Source: Myxococcota bacterium
Lineage (GTDB): Bacteria; Myxococcota_A; UBA796; UBA9615; JAKLKC01
Direction: 5' to 3'
Length of the DNA stretch: 64,000 nucleotides
Assembly: GCA_023150875.1 (NCBI GenBank)
Contig: JAKLKC010000007.1
Location: 104,467-168,466, forward strand
Shown here: one piece after another, positions 9,790 through 18,468 of the stretch
Layout of the letters: every line of letters starts with the position of its first letter
Position numbering within the stretch: the stretch's first letter is position 1
Program-made: the position numbers and the translations under genes
Notes under the pieces: generated by a model
Seen by the model: only the letters and a program-made list of their open reading frames with translations
Told to the model about the DNA's origin: nothing
Database searches by the model: none

Positions 9790-11778
9790 ATGCACGCCCC
9801 GAGCTCCCCCCACCGCCCGATCCCCCTCGCCCTCGCCGCCCTCGCCGCCCTCCTGGCCGGCGCCTGCGACGACGGCGCCGCCCCCGACGACGACTCCGCC
9901 CCGGACGCGGCCCCGGACCTCACCGGCCTGCCCGACGATGCGGACAGCGACCCACGGATCCCGGGCCACCCCCTCCTCCCGTGGCCGTCGGACTTCTTCG
10001 TCCACGAGGACCCCGCGACGCCGAACGGCCTGCGGATCACCCTCCCCCAGGGGGCGCTGCCGGCGACCGACGGGAACGTCCCCGACACCGCCCCTTACAA
10101 CCTGCGGGACGGCTTCAGCCCCATCGGCCCCATGCTGGCCACCTTCGCCAACGGCGTGGACCCGGGGGCGGTCCCCACCCCGGACGGCGCCAGCGTCGCC
10201 GACGACGCCCCGGTGCTGGTCCTGGACCTGGACACCGGCGAGCGGATCTCCTACCTGGCGGAGCTGGACGCCGGCGCCGACGGCGATCCCGCCCACCAGG
10301 CCCTGATCCTCCGGCCGCTGCGGCGCATGACCCCGGGCCACCGGATCGCCGTGGCGGTGCGGGACCTGGCCGGGGCCGACGGGCAGCCGGTGGCGGTCTC
10401 CGACGCCTTCCGGGCCCTCCGGGACGGGCTCTCCACCGATTCGAGCACCGTGGAGGGACTGAGGCCGGACGCGGAGCGCCTGTTCGCGCGGCTGGAGGAG
10501 CTGGGGATCGCCCGCGCCGACCTCCGCCTCGCCTGGGACTTCACGGTGGTCTCCGAGTCCCTCCTGGACCAGGACATGATCGACCTGGCCGACGTGGTCC
10601 TGTCCCGGACCGGCTCGTGGAACCCCGCGATCTCCCTCGACATCCACGCCGACGGGGAGCTGGGACCCTACCGGGTGATCCGGGGCAGCATCACCGTCCC
10701 GTGGTTCCTGGACGCCGGGGACCGCCTGGTGCGGGACGCCGAGGGCCGCATGGTCCCCCAGGGGGAGCAGGCCATCGGCTTCCGCCTGACGGTGCCGGAG
10801 ACGGCCTCGGGGACGCGCCCCATCCTCCTGTTCGGCCATGGCCTCTTCGGCAGCGACGAGGAGATCGAGGACCCCAAGACCAACCCCCTGGCCCACACCT
10901 GGGGCCTGCCCTTCATCGCCACCTCCTACGTCGGCGTCACCGAGATCGACGCCGCCCGGGCCTACGTCGCGGTGCAGAACTTCGACGACTTCGTGGTGAT
11001 CACCGACCGCGTGCACCAGGGCACCGCCAACTTCCTCTCCCTGGCCCGCTTCGCCCGGGAGGAGCTCCCCGGGATCCTCCTCCACGACGACGTCGCGGGC
11101 ACCCCCGGCGAGCCCGTGGTGAACGGCGACCTGGTCTACACGGGGATCTCCCTGGGCGGCTGCGTCGGCGGCGCCTACATGGCCTTGGACCCGGAGGTCG
11201 AGCGGGGGCTCCTGGTGGTCCCCGGGGGAGGCTGGGTCCACATGTTCGAGCACAGCTCCAACTGGGACGGCGATCCCGCGTCCCTCTCCGACACCTTCGC
11301 CGAGTCCGTGCCCGATCCCGCCGACCGCCAGGTCCTGATCGCCGCCCTCTCCCTGCTCTTCGACCCCGTCGACCAGTTCAACTTCGTCCACCGCCTGACC
11401 CAGGACCCCTTCGACTGGAACGCCCCCAAGACCGTGGGCGTCCACATGGTCCGCTGGGACAGCCAGGTGCCCAACTTCACCACGGAGATCCTGGCCCGGA
11501 ACATCGGCCTCCCCCAGGTCTCCCCCGCGCCCTACTCCATGTACGGCATCGACGAGGTGGCCGCGACCCCGGAGTCCCCCTACCAGGGCTCGGGGGCGGT
11601 GCTCTCCTACGAGCTCCCCACCGATCCCCTCCCGCCCGGGAACACGCCCCCCTCCTACGACAACGGCGTCCACCAGGAGGTGCGCGCCACCGACGCCTTC
11701 CGTACCCAGGCGGGCCACTTCCTGTGGAACGGCGGCGAGACGGTCCAGGTCTGCGAGGGGATCTGCGACCCGGAGTGA
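9790..11778 (+). CDS. lipoprotein of the bacterial virulence-factor lipase type (alpha/beta-hydrolase-like)
   Basis: 662 residues from the ATG at 9790. A lipoprotein signal (LALAALAALLAGAC) is followed by an Asp-rich linker (PDDDSAPDAAP). The region HPLLPWPSDFFVHEDPATPNGLRI resembles the N-terminal domain of surface lipases such as VolA, where a proline-aspartate segment starts a beta domain. An alpha/beta-hydrolase core follows, with RPILLFGHGLFGS (oxyanion region) and GISLGGCVGG as a GxSxGG-like nucleophile elbow. A candidate catalytic His is in the C-terminal QAGHFLWNGGE. Probably a surface-exposed esterase or lipase, but the substrate is unknown. Confidence 0.75.
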   Translation: MHAPSSPHRPIPLALAALAALLAGACDDGAAPDDDSAPDAAPDLTGLPDDADSDPRIPGHPLLPWPSDFFVHEDPATPNGLRITLPQGALPATDGNVPDTAPYNLRDGFSPIGPMLATFANGVDPGAVPTPDGASVADDAPVLVLDLDTGERISYLAELDAGADGDPAHQALILRPLRRMTPGHRIAVAVRDLAGADGQPVAVSDAFRALRDGLSTDSSTVEGLRPDAERLFARLEELGIARADLRLAWDFTVVSESLLDQDMIDLADVVLSRTGSWNPAISLDIHADGELGPYRVIRGSITVPWFLDAGDRLVRDAEGRMVPQGEQAIGFRLTVPETASGTRPILLFGHGLFGSDEEIEDPKTNPLAHTWGLPFIATSYVGVTEIDAARAYVAVQNFDDFVVITDRVHQGTANFLSLARFAREELPGILLHDDVAGTPGEPVVNGDLVYTGISLGGCVGGAYMALDPEVERGLLVVPGGGWVHMFEHSSNWDGDPASLSDTFAESVPDPADRQVLIAALSLLFDPVDQFNFVHRLTQDPFDWNAPKTVGVHMVRWDSQVPNFTTEILARNIGLPQVSPAPYSMYGIDEVAATPESPYQGSGAVLSYELPTDPLPPGNTPPSYDNGVHQEVRATDAFRTQAGHFLWNGGETVQVCEGICDPE

Positions 11779-11793
11779 TCCGGCCCGCGGCCG

Positions 11794-13035
11794 TCACAGG
11801 CTCGACCAGGGCAGGGCCACCACCCGCTCCGTGAGCTGCTGCGGGCGGTCCACCCGGCACACGACGACCCCTCGCCTCGCCCGCCCGGGGTACTCGTCCA
11901 GGAACGCCTCCACGTGGCGGGCGTCCTCGGGGCGTGGAGAGCGGGTCCACTTCACCTCCACCGGGACGTCCTCGTCCGCGCCCTCGAAGACGAAGTCCAC
12001 CTCGGCACCGCCCCGGGTCCTCCAGAAGCTGACCCGAGCCGAGCGCCCGAGGACCGCGGCCCGGTGGAGCAGCTCCAAGCCGACCCAGTGCTTCAGGAGG
12101 TCGCCGCCCGCCAGGTCCAGGATCCGCCCGTCCAGGGGGAGGCCCGCCGCCGCGTTCCTCACCCCCAGGTCGAAGAGGTAGAAGCGCGGGGTGGTCAGCA
12201 GGCGCCGCCGGGGCGAGCGGGCATAGGGCTCCATCCAGTGACCGAGGAAGGTGTCGACGAGGACCTGGTAGTGGTTCCGCACCGTCGCGGCGGGGACACC
12301 GCTGTCCTGGGAGAGGTGCGCCACGTTGACGGTCCGGCCGGATCCGCTGGCCGCGAGCCGCAGGAACGTCGAGAAGGCGCCCAGGTCCCTCACCACCGCC
12401 TCGCGGCGGATCTCCTCCTCGATGTAGTTCTCGACGTACGCCTCGAGGGTGAGGGCGGCGGACCCCGGCTCCTCCAAGCGCACGCCCGGCAGGCTGCCCG
12501 TCACGAGCAGCCGATCGAGCCCCTGCGCGGGGAAGGGCGGGGCGTCGCCCGAGGTCGCCGAGGGCTGCTCCGGGCGCGACCAGGGCCATCCCGGCTGGAG
12601 GTCCCCTTCGGTCTCCCACGCCACGACCGGCGAGGGGCGGTAGACGTGGGACCTGCCGGGCAGGAGGTTCGCGGAGTGGGTCCGGAGCTTCCGCGCCGAG
12701 CTGCCGGTGAGGAAGAAGGAGAACCGCTCGTGGTCCTCGTCGTAGAGGAGCTGGACCTCGTCGAGCAGGGCCGGGACCTTCTGCACCTCGTCCACGAGGA
12801 TCCGCCCGACCGTGGGGGGCAGGGCCCGCAGCTCCCGGGTGAATGCCCCCGGATCGGCCTCGAAGGTCCGCCGCAGCCGCGAGTCCTGGAGGTTGTACAC
12901 CGCGGTCTCGGGGCCCCGGAGCAGGTGCCGGAGCAGCGCGGTCTTCCCCGTCTGGCGGGCGCCGAACAGGAGCTTGACCTTGTTCGGACGGGTGGCGCGG
13001 GCGATGGTGGGTCCGAGCTGCCGACGATAGTACAT
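11794..13035 (-). CDS. AAA_14 ATPase with C-terminal DUF4143
   Basis: 413 residues from the ATG at 13035 (MYYRRQLG). The upstream ATG at 13071 is rejected because it would put coding sequence through a palindrome. Walker A is LLFGARQTGKT, Walker B is ILVDEVQKVP, and sensor 1 is FFLTGSSARKL. The C-terminal domain has YVENYIEEEIRREA, a winged-helix-like part (NVAHLSQDSGVPAATVRNHYQVL) and a nuclease-like tail (SFWRTRGGAEVDFVFE...VPVEVKW). The last part has the PD-(D/E)XK-like ED...VEVKW pattern usual for DUF4143 proteins. The family is widespread, sporadic and of uncertain role. Divergent from the HEPN/KGGVGR operon with a shared operator-like palindrome. Confidence 0.88.
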   Translation of the reverse strand: MYYRRQLGPTIARATRPNKVKLLFGARQTGKTALLRHLLRGPETAVYNLQDSRLRRTFEADPGAFTRELRALPPTVGRILVDEVQKVPALLDEVQLLYDEDHERFSFFLTGSSARKLRTHSANLLPGRSHVYRPSPVVAWETEGDLQPGWPWSRPEQPSATSGDAPPFPAQGLDRLLVTGSLPGVRLEEPGSAALTLEAYVENYIEEEIRREAVVRDLGAFSTFLRLAASGSGRTVNVAHLSQDSGVPAATVRNHYQVLVDTFLGHWMEPYARSPRRRLLTTPRFYLFDLGVRNAAAGLPLDGRILDLAGGDLLKHWVGLELLHRAAVLGRSARVSFWRTRGGAEVDFVFEGADEDVPVEVKWTRSPRPEDARHVEAFLDEYPGRARRGVVVCRVDRPQQLTERVVALPWSSL

Positions 13036-13053
13036 GCCGTTGTGGATATGCCT

Positions 13054-13083
13054 GGATAATCCACATGTCAATGCGGATTATTC
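13054..13083. promoter_or_regulatory. operator-like palindrome between divergent DUF4143 ATPase and HEPN operon
   Basis: GGATAATCCACAT-GTCA-ATGCGGATTATTC is a 13-bp inverted repeat with two mismatches and a 4-base centre. A further half-site, TGTGGATAT (13041-13049), lies immediately to the left, giving three TGYGGATtAT-type half-sites. It is A/T-rich in otherwise GC-rich DNA and sits 18 bases before the ATPase start and 70 before the HEPN start. This is what a dimeric repressor site controlling both directions would look like; the binding protein is unknown. Confidence 0.55.
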
Positions 13084-13152
13084 GCCGCACCCCACGTAGG
13101 GTCGGAGCCGACTTCCGCCGGATCGTCCGACGACGGAGTATCATCCGGGCCG

Positions 13153-13578
13153 ATGACACTCTCCTACCCGGATGCCGCTCGTCGCCACCTTACGGACGCC
13201 AAGCACCTCTATGATGCGGGCCGGCTCGCGAACGCCGACCACCTCTACGGTGTCGCCGCCGAGTGCGCGCTCAAGGCTGTTCTGCAGGGGCTGGGTATGC
13301 GCATCGACCCACGGAGAGAGGCTCCCGAGACGCGGATCCACGCCCGGCACGCAGACGTGATCTGGCCTGTGGCGATCGCGTCCATGGGGGAGCGCGTCGC
13401 GGCCCGGTGGTTGCCCCTGCTGGGCGACGGCCTCCCCTTCGATGACTGGAGTGTGAACCGCCGCTACGACTCGGACTCGACCCAGCCCGAAAAGGAGGCG
13501 GTCGAAGGCCACCGGGAGGCGGCCGGAAGGGCGCGGAACGTCATGGACGCGGCGTGGCTGGATGGGATCGCCGGATGA
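13153..13578 (+). CDS. HEPN-like protein, first gene of a three-gene ATPase module
   Basis: 141 residues. The N-terminal helices ARRHLTDAKHLYDAGRLANADHLYGVAAECALKAVL have the HEPN-type pattern of a four-helix-bundle nucleotidyltransferase-partner or RNase domain (A...LYG.AAEC.LKA). A possible RX4H motif is R61-IHAR-H66, but I cannot show that it is the catalytic HEPN motif. The later FDDWSVNRRYDSDS segment also looks conserved from memory of actinobacterial homologues, some misannotated as methyltransferases. The stop overlaps the start of the KGGVGR ATPase gene (ATGA). HEPN proteins are often the toxic RNase or sensor part of defence and toxin systems; whether this one cleaves RNA is unknown. 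Confidence 0.65.
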   Translation: MTLSYPDAARRHLTDAKHLYDAGRLANADHLYGVAAECALKAVLQGLGMRIDPRREAPETRIHARHADVIWPVAIASMGERVAARWLPLLGDGLPFDDWSVNRRYDSDSTQPEKEAVEGHREAAGRARNVMDAAWLDGIAG

Positions 13579-14894
13579 CCCTCAGATTCCACGATGCGCT
13601 GGACGTCGTGCTCCGATTCCTCGAGGGCCACGCCGGACTGGGGGACCGACGGCTGGTCGTCCGCGACCTGAGAGGCCGGATCCGGGTCCTCATCGCGGAC
13701 AGGGACCCCGCCACCAAGGGATTGTCCGAGGCGCGAAGGATCGAGCTGGAACGGCTCGCGCCGGTGCTTCATCGCGATCTCGGCCCCTGGTCTCCCGGTG
13801 AGAAGAGCGTGCTGGCCGACGCGTCGGTCCTGCTCTCGCCGGAGGACGTGTGGAAATCGCGCGAATCGGTGGCGCTCGATTCGAAGACCCGCCTCCTGGA
13901 GCGGACGGTGCTCGGCCAGGACTGGCTGCTGCCTCCCCTCCCGAACGCGGCGCCGACACCGCCGCGGGTCGTGCTGTTCGGTCTCAAGGGAGGTGTCGGG
14001 CGCTCGACCGCCCTCGCCGTCCTCGCCAGACACCTGGCCGAGGCTGGCGAGAAGCGGGTCCTGGTGATCGACGTGGACCTGGAGTCACCGGGCGTCAGTC
14101 GGATGCTGCTCGCGCCCGGGGCGCACCCGGCCTGGGGGATCGTCGACTGGTTCGTCGAGTCCGCGGTCGGACAGGGCGATTCCGTGCTCGACGACCTGGC
14201 CGGACGGAGCGCTCTCGGCACGGGGCTCGCGGGCGAGATCCTGGTGGTCCCGGCGGCGGGGCGCCGTACGGGTCCCTACATCCCCAAGCTTGCCCGGGTA
14301 TACCAGGGGCTGCACGACGGGTCGGACGATCACGGCTTCGGGGGTAGAGTGGCTGCCCTCGTCGACGGCCTGGAGCGGCACCTCGAGCCGGACGTCGTGC
14401 TCATCGACAGCCGCGCCGGCCTCCACGACATCGCGGCGGTGTCCTTGACGCGCCTGGGTGCGACGGGCCTCCTCTTCGCGGTGGACACCTCCCAGACCTG
14501 GGAGGGGTACCGGATGCTGTTCGAGCACTGGCAGCGCCACGCCGCGTCGCGCAAGGACTTGATCGACCGGGTGCGGGAGGGCCTCCGCATGGTGGCGGGC
14601 CACGTCCCGGAGACCGGGCGGGACGCCTACCTCGCGCGGTTCCGGGAGAAGGCTTGGAGCCTCTTCACCCAGACTCTCTACGACGAGACCCACCCGGACG
14701 AAGAGGCGCCGTTCAACTTCGACCTGGACGACCCATCGGCCCCCCACGACCCCCTCCGGATCTACTGGAGCCGGGCGATGCAGGACTGGGACCCCGTCGA
14801 CCAGCCCGACGCCGTTCCGCCGGAGCAGGTCCGAGGGATCTTCGGGGCATTCCTCGATGAGGCGACCGCGCTCGTCCTTGGGGAAGACGCTTGA
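13575..14894 (+). CDS. KGGVGR-variant ParA/MinD-like ATPase
   Basis: 439 residues from the ATG at 13575, overlapping the HEPN stop; the track start 7 codons earlier is less likely. An N-terminal region of about 125 residues has no recognised fold (LDVVLRFLEGHAGLGDRRLVVRDL). Then comes a deviant Walker A, LFGLKGGVGRSTALAVLARHL (K138-GGVG-R143-ST), followed by VLVIDVDLESPGVSRML. Walker B is VVLIDSRAGLHD (Asp278). The signature lysine of the ParA/MinD group is kept, but the usual P-loop lysine is arginine, a change that defines a known 'KGGVGR-motif' ATPase family. Its stop overlaps the TTG of the next ATPase gene. Role unknown; likely a switch or sensor in the module. Confidence 0.75.
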   Translation: MTLRFHDALDVVLRFLEGHAGLGDRRLVVRDLRGRIRVLIADRDPATKGLSEARRIELERLAPVLHRDLGPWSPGEKSVLADASVLLSPEDVWKSRESVALDSKTRLLERTVLGQDWLLPPLPNAAPTPPRVVLFGLKGGVGRSTALAVLARHLAEAGEKRVLVIDVDLESPGVSRMLLAPGAHPAWGIVDWFVESAVGQGDSVLDDLAGRSALGTGLAGEILVVPAAGRRTGPYIPKLARVYQGLHDGSDDHGFGGRVAALVDGLERHLEPDVVLIDSRAGLHDIAAVSLTRLGATGLLFAVDTSQTWEGYRMLFEHWQRHAASRKDLIDRVREGLRMVAGHVPETGRDAYLARFREKAWSLFTQTLYDETHPDEEAPFNFDLDDPSAPHDPLRIYWSRAMQDWDPVDQPDAVPPEQVRGIFGAFLDEATALVLGEDA

Positions 14895-16348
14895 CGGCGC
14901 CCTTCCCGCCCGAAGCGGTCCGTGACGCAATCGCGTCGGCGCTGCCGGCCACGGCGACGAGCTTCGTCGGCGATCCGATCCGGCGAGAGTTCGTCTATCT
15001 CCCCCCAGGACACGCCCGCGCCCTCTCGCCCCACAACATGCTCGTCCGCGGGATCCGCGGATCCGGCAAGACCTTCTGGTGGAAGGCCCTCCAAGACGCC
15101 GGGCTCCGGTCGGTCCTGCGCGCCGACCTGCCTCGGGTGGGGCTGGAGGGTGCCGTACGCATCGTACCGGGATTCGGTGCCGGTGCCGATCCGGACCGGT
15201 ACCCCGGACGGGACGCCATCGCCGAGTTGCTCCAGACCCACGAGGCCCGGCTGATCTGGCGCGCCGTCCTCCTGTGGGCGGTGGCGGACGAGGAGGACGC
15301 GCTCCCGCGGCTGGGGACCTGGGGCGAGAAGGTCGGTTGGGTGGCGGGCCACGCCGAGGCGGTGGACTCCAGGTTCCACGCCATCGACGCCCGCGCCCTG
15401 GGAGCAGGCGAAGTCCGACTCGTCCTGTTCGATGCCCTGGACCGGGCGGCAGCGGACTGGGGCAACCTCCTGGACATCCTGCGGGGCCTGCTCCAGCTCC
15501 TCGTCGAGACCCGCGAGCTCCGGGCCATCCGGGCCAAGGCGTTCGTGCGCGACGACATGCTGGCGGACCCACGGGTCTTGAGCTTCCCCGACGCGTCGAA
15601 GGTCATCGCCGACGCCGTCGACCTCGCCTGGCCGCCCCGCGAACTCTATTCGCTGCTCTGGCAGTACGTCGGGAACGCACCGGCCGGGGGTGGGGAGGCG
15701 TTCCGCTCGCACTGCGCGACCACCTTCGGGCTGCCGTGGCAGGAAGTGGACGGGATCCACCGAATGCCCGCGAAGATGCGGCGGGACGAGAAGGTCCAGG
15801 AGAAGATCCTCCACGCCATCACCGGCCCCTGGATGGGCCACGGCCCCCGGCGAGGGAACGTATACTCCTGGTTGCCGGGCCACCTCGCGGACGCTCACCG
15901 GCAGGTCAGCCCACGGAGCTTCCTCGTCGCCCTGCGCCAGGCCGCCGCCGGGACGGAGCCGAGCAACGCGCTCGCGGTCGACTGGCGTGCGATCCGGGAA
16001 GGTGTGCGGGAAGCGTCCCGGATCCGCGTGGCGGAGCTCGTCGAGGACCATCCCTGGGTGGACGTCGCGCGGCGGCCTCTGGAGGGCCTGAAGGTCCCGT
16101 GCTCCACCGAGGAGCTGACCGAGCGCTGGGCCGAGGACGGTACCCTCGAGAACATGGGCTGGATCGAGACCGGCGTGGGCCCCACGCTCCCCCGCCACTT
16201 CGATGACGGGTATTCTGGCCTCCTGCGAGACCTCGGCGACCTGGGTGTCCTCCATCGCCTCGGCGATGGGAGGTGGCAGATGCCCGATGTGTACCGGGTC
16301 GCCTTCCACATGGGCCGCAAGGGGGGGATCCCCCCCCTCCGTCCTTAG
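14891..16348 (+). CDS. P-loop ATPase, third gene of the HEPN-KGGVGR module
   Basis: 485 residues from a TTG start (TTGA overlap with the upstream stop, GGGGAAG upstream); the next in-frame ATG would delete the P-loop. Walker A is VRGIRGSGKT (residues 52-61). Walker B is EVRLVLFDALD (ending at residue 184), followed by LLDILRGLLQLLVETRELRAIRAKAFVRDDM and FPDASKVIADAVDLAWPPRELYSLLW, which look like conserved family blocks. The C-terminal 100 residues resemble a winged-helix repeat (LLRDLGDLGVLHRLGDGRWQMPDVYRVAF). The whole looks like a STAND- or KAP-like single-copy ATPase. It ends 3 bases before a strong hairpin. I know of no assigned biochemical function. Confidence 0.7.
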   Translation: MTAPFPPEAVRDAIASALPATATSFVGDPIRREFVYLPPGHARALSPHNMLVRGIRGSGKTFWWKALQDAGLRSVLRADLPRVGLEGAVRIVPGFGAGADPDRYPGRDAIAELLQTHEARLIWRAVLLWAVADEEDALPRLGTWGEKVGWVAGHAEAVDSRFHAIDARALGAGEVRLVLFDALDRAAADWGNLLDILRGLLQLLVETRELRAIRAKAFVRDDMLADPRVLSFPDASKVIADAVDLAWPPRELYSLLWQYVGNAPAGGGEAFRSHCATTFGLPWQEVDGIHRMPAKMRRDEKVQEKILHAITGPWMGHGPRRGNVYSWLPGHLADAHRQVSPRSFLVALRQAAAGTEPSNALAVDWRAIREGVREASRIRVAELVEDHPWVDVARRPLEGLKVPCSTEELTERWAEDGTLENMGWIETGVGPTLPRHFDDGYSGLLRDLGDLGVLHRLGDGRWQMPDVYRVAFHMGRKGGIPPLRP

Positions 16349-16350
16349 CC

Positions 16351-16392
16351 CCCCTTTCACAACCTCGCGACCGTGCCAGGTTGTGAAAGGGG
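16351..16392. terminator. perfect 15-bp hairpin at a convergent junction
   Basis: CCCCTTTCACAACCT and AGGTTGTGAAAGGGG pair perfectly around a 12-base loop, between the stop of the P-loop ATPase gene (16348) and the stop of the sigma-54 activator gene (16509). It probably terminates from both sides. The hairpin is flanked by a 6-base direct repeat (CCTTAG at 16343-16348 and 16394-16399), so a tiny insertion is a minor alternative. Confidence 0.65.
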
Positions 16393-16508
16393 CCCTTAGG
16401 TCCCCTTGGTCGTCGGTCGAGTTGCCCCGGAGGGACGCCCCCCCGCCGCGGCACCGCCGCCGGACGGTGGACCCCCGCGGGCCGCGTTGCGGTGGCGGTC
16501 AATCCACA

Positions 16509-18191
16509 TCATGCGCGGTCGGCGCGATCCTCGTCGACGGCCGCCGAGAGGGGGGCGCCGGCGATGGGGACCGGCTCGAAGGGCGCCAGCGCCTCCCCGA
16601 TGCCGGGGGTGAGGAAGCCCTGGGCCGCCAGGGCCGCCACCCGCGCCACCCCCAGCTTCTTCATGCGGCTCTGGAGGGTGGTGGGCTTCAGGCCCAGCAC
16701 CTCGGCGGCGCCGCCCCTTCCGTAGATCCGGCCGCGGGTGTGGTCGAGGACCCGGCGGATGTGGCGGCGCTCCACGTCCCCGATGGTGCCCAGGGGCCCC
16801 GCCTCGCCGGCCGGGGGAGGCGCGCCGGGGGGGCGGGCGGGAGGCGGACGACGGGGCAGGTCCAGCACGCTGGGGCCCAGGGCCGGTCCGGGGGAGAGGA
16901 TCGCCGCGCGTTCCAACACGTTGGAGAGCTCCCGGATGTTGCCGGGCCAGTCGTAGGTGCCGAGGTGCCGGAGCCCCTCGTCGGTGACGAAGGCCCGCCG
17001 CCCCGTGCCCCGCGCCCTCTCCTCCAGCAGGGCGGCGCACAGCAGGGGGAGGTCCGACAGGCGCTCCCGCAGCGGGGGGAGGCGCAGGGGGAACACCCCG
17101 AGCCGGTAGTAGAGGTCCGCCCGGAAGCGGCCGTCCTTGACGGCCCTCTCCAGGTCCACGTGGGTCGCCGCCACCACCCGCACGTCCACCTTCACCTCGC
17201 GGTCGCTCCCCACCGGCTCCAGCCGCCCCTCCTGCAGGACCCGCAGCAGCTTGGCCTGGAGCTCCAGGGGCAGCTCCCCCACCTCGTCCAGGAGCAGGGT
17301 GCCCCCGTTGGCGAGCTGGAACCGCCCCGCCCGGGCGCTGGCCGCGCCGGTGAAGGCCCCCTTCACGTGGCCGAACAGCTCGCTCTCCACCAGCCCCGGC
17401 GGGATCGCCGCGCAGTTCACCGCCACGAAGGGCTGCTCCGCCCGCGGGCTCCAGGCGTGGATCGCCCGGGCCAGGCGCTCCTTGCCGGTGCCCGTCTCCC
17501 CCAGGATCAGCACCGCCGTGCCCGTCTCCGCCACCAGCCGGGCCCGCCGGGCCAGCTCCTGCACGACCTCGGCGCGGCTCGTCTCCAGGACCCCCGCCGC
17601 CCCCTCCGCCAGGGCCTCGTCGGCGAGGCGGGTCCGCTCCCGGTCCGCCCGGTGGAGGCGCGCCAGGGCCGCCCTCTGCTCCGCCGCGTCGATGGCCAGG
17701 GCGAAGACCTGGGCGTAGACCTCCACCAGCTCCACCACCGCCTGGGGGTAGACCTCGCACCGGCTCCGGTCCAGGCTGAGCAGCCCGAGGCACCGCTCTC
17801 CCGCGCACAGGGGCACGACCATGCACGCATGGCCCGGCGGCAGGTCCAGCACCCCGTCGAAGGGATCGCCGTCCCCGCGGGCGTGGTCGGCCTCCACGAA
17901 CACCCTCGCCCTCCGCGTCTCCAGGGCCTCGCGGATGGTGGGGAATGCGTCCAGGGACAGGGAGTGCCCCCGCACCCGCGGTCCCGCCAGGGTGCCCCGG
18001 GCGGCCCGGACCACCAGGGCGTCCCCCTCCTGCACGAAGACCGTCGCCAGGTCGTAGGGGGCGACGCGCCCCAGCCAGTCCAGCCCCCGCCGCAGGAGGT
18101 CGTCCAGGCCGTCGTCCACCCCCGCCAGCCGCACCAGCTCCCGCAGGTCCCGGGTCAGGTCCAGGGTCGGCAACGAAGTATCGGTGTTCAT
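16509..18191 (-). CDS. sigma-54-dependent activator, GAF-AAA+-Fis HTH
   Basis: 560 residues from the ATG at 18191. Residues about 10-180 form a GAF-like sensor ([28 protein letters not shown]...[19 protein letters not shown]). The central AAA+ domain has [10 protein letters not shown] (Walker A), [15 protein letters not shown] (sigma-54 contact loop), [13 protein letters not shown] (Walker B) and [15 protein letters not shown]. The C-terminal Fis-type helix-turn-helix is [24 protein letters not shown]. This is the NorR/FhlA layout; the GAF ligand is unknown. It is divergent from dps-ahpC, whose upstream region has a -24/-12 promoter and repeated dyads. One dyad lies 24 bases from this gene's own start, suggesting autoregulation. 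Confidence 0.92.
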   Translation of the reverse strand: MNTDTSLPTLDLTRDLRELVRLAGVDDGLDDLLRRGLDWLGRVAPYDLATVFVQEGDALVVRAARGTLAGPRVRGHSLSLDAFPTIREALETRRARVFVEADHARGDGDPFDGVLDLPPGHACMVVPLCAGERCLGLLSLDRSRCEVYPQAVVELVEVYAQVFALAIDAAEQRAALARLHRADRERTRLADEALAEGAAGVLETSRAEVVQELARRARLVAETGTAVLILGETGTGKERLARAIHAWSPRAEQPFVAVNCAAIPPGLVESELFGHVKGAFTGAASARAGRFQLANGGTLLLDEVGELPLELQAKLLRVLQEGRLEPVGSDREVKVDVRVVAATHVDLERAVKDGRFRADLYYRLGVFPLRLPPLRERLSDLPLLCAALLEERARGTGRRAFVTDEGLRHLGTYDWPGNIRELSNVLERAAILSPGPALGPSVLDLPRRPPPARPPGAPPPAGEAGPLGTIGDVERRHIRRVLDHTRGRIYGRGGAAEVLGLKPTTLQSRMKKLGVARVAALAAQGFLTPGIGEALAPFEPVPIAGAPLSAAVDEDRADRA

Positions 18192-18214
18192 GGGGGGAGC
18201 ATGGGGCCGGTGAA

Positions 18215-18229
18215 ACGATATTTCAACGG
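18215..18229. promoter_or_regulatory. dyad copy near the activator's own start
   Basis: ACGATATTTCAACGG is, on the other strand, CCGTTGAAATATCGT, matching the ACCGAAATATCGGT site at 18315 with three differences. It sits 24 bases upstream of the activator ATG and could mediate autoregulation. Confidence 0.45.
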
Positions 18230-18276
18230 GATGAGTCCAGCGGTCGGGGCACCACCGCGTCGCCGGACACGGATAC

Positions 18277-18328
18277 ACCGACATATCGGTTCCATGCAAC
18301 GATATGTCGGTTATACCGAAATATCGGT
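18277..18328. promoter_or_regulatory. cluster of three activator-binding dyads (upstream activating sequences)
   Basis: Three sites share the consensus ACCGANATATCGGT. They are ACCGACATATCGGT (18277-18290), ACGATATGTCGGT read on the other strand (18299-18311) and ACCGAAATATCGGT (18315-18328). Two are perfect 5-bp-arm palindromes. Clustered, roughly helix-spaced dyads about 60-110 bases upstream of a -24/-12 promoter are the known layout for enhancer-binding proteins such as NorR. The adjacent divergent activator is the obvious binder. Inference from sequence only. Confidence 0.7.
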
Positions 18329-18386
18329 GCTCCGCGCTCAAGACCGACCGCCCGGATCCCCTAGGCGTCGCTTGGCTTTCCACTCC

Positions 18387-18402
18387 TGGCACGGACTTCG
18401 CT
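18387..18402 (+). promoter_or_regulatory. sigma-54 (-24/-12) promoter of dps-ahpC
   Basis: TGGCACGGACTTCGCT has GG (18388-18389) and GC (18400-18401) exactly 10 bases apart, with a perfect TGGCACG -24 element. The start of transcription would be near 18412, giving a leader of about 57 bases before the dps ATG. The divergent sigma-54 activator and its dyads lie just upstream, which makes the assignment strong. Confidence 0.75.
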
Positions 18403-18468
18403 ATAAGGAGCTGCGACCGTGACGGCGAGGGAGGGACCCCGGCCGGAGCGGCGCCAGGAGAGCGAGAG

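Noticed and set aside
13036-13071. Longer DUF4143 ATPase start at ATG 13071
   Set aside because: It would place coding sequence through the operator-like palindrome, and the family N-terminus fits MYYRRQLG at 13035 better.
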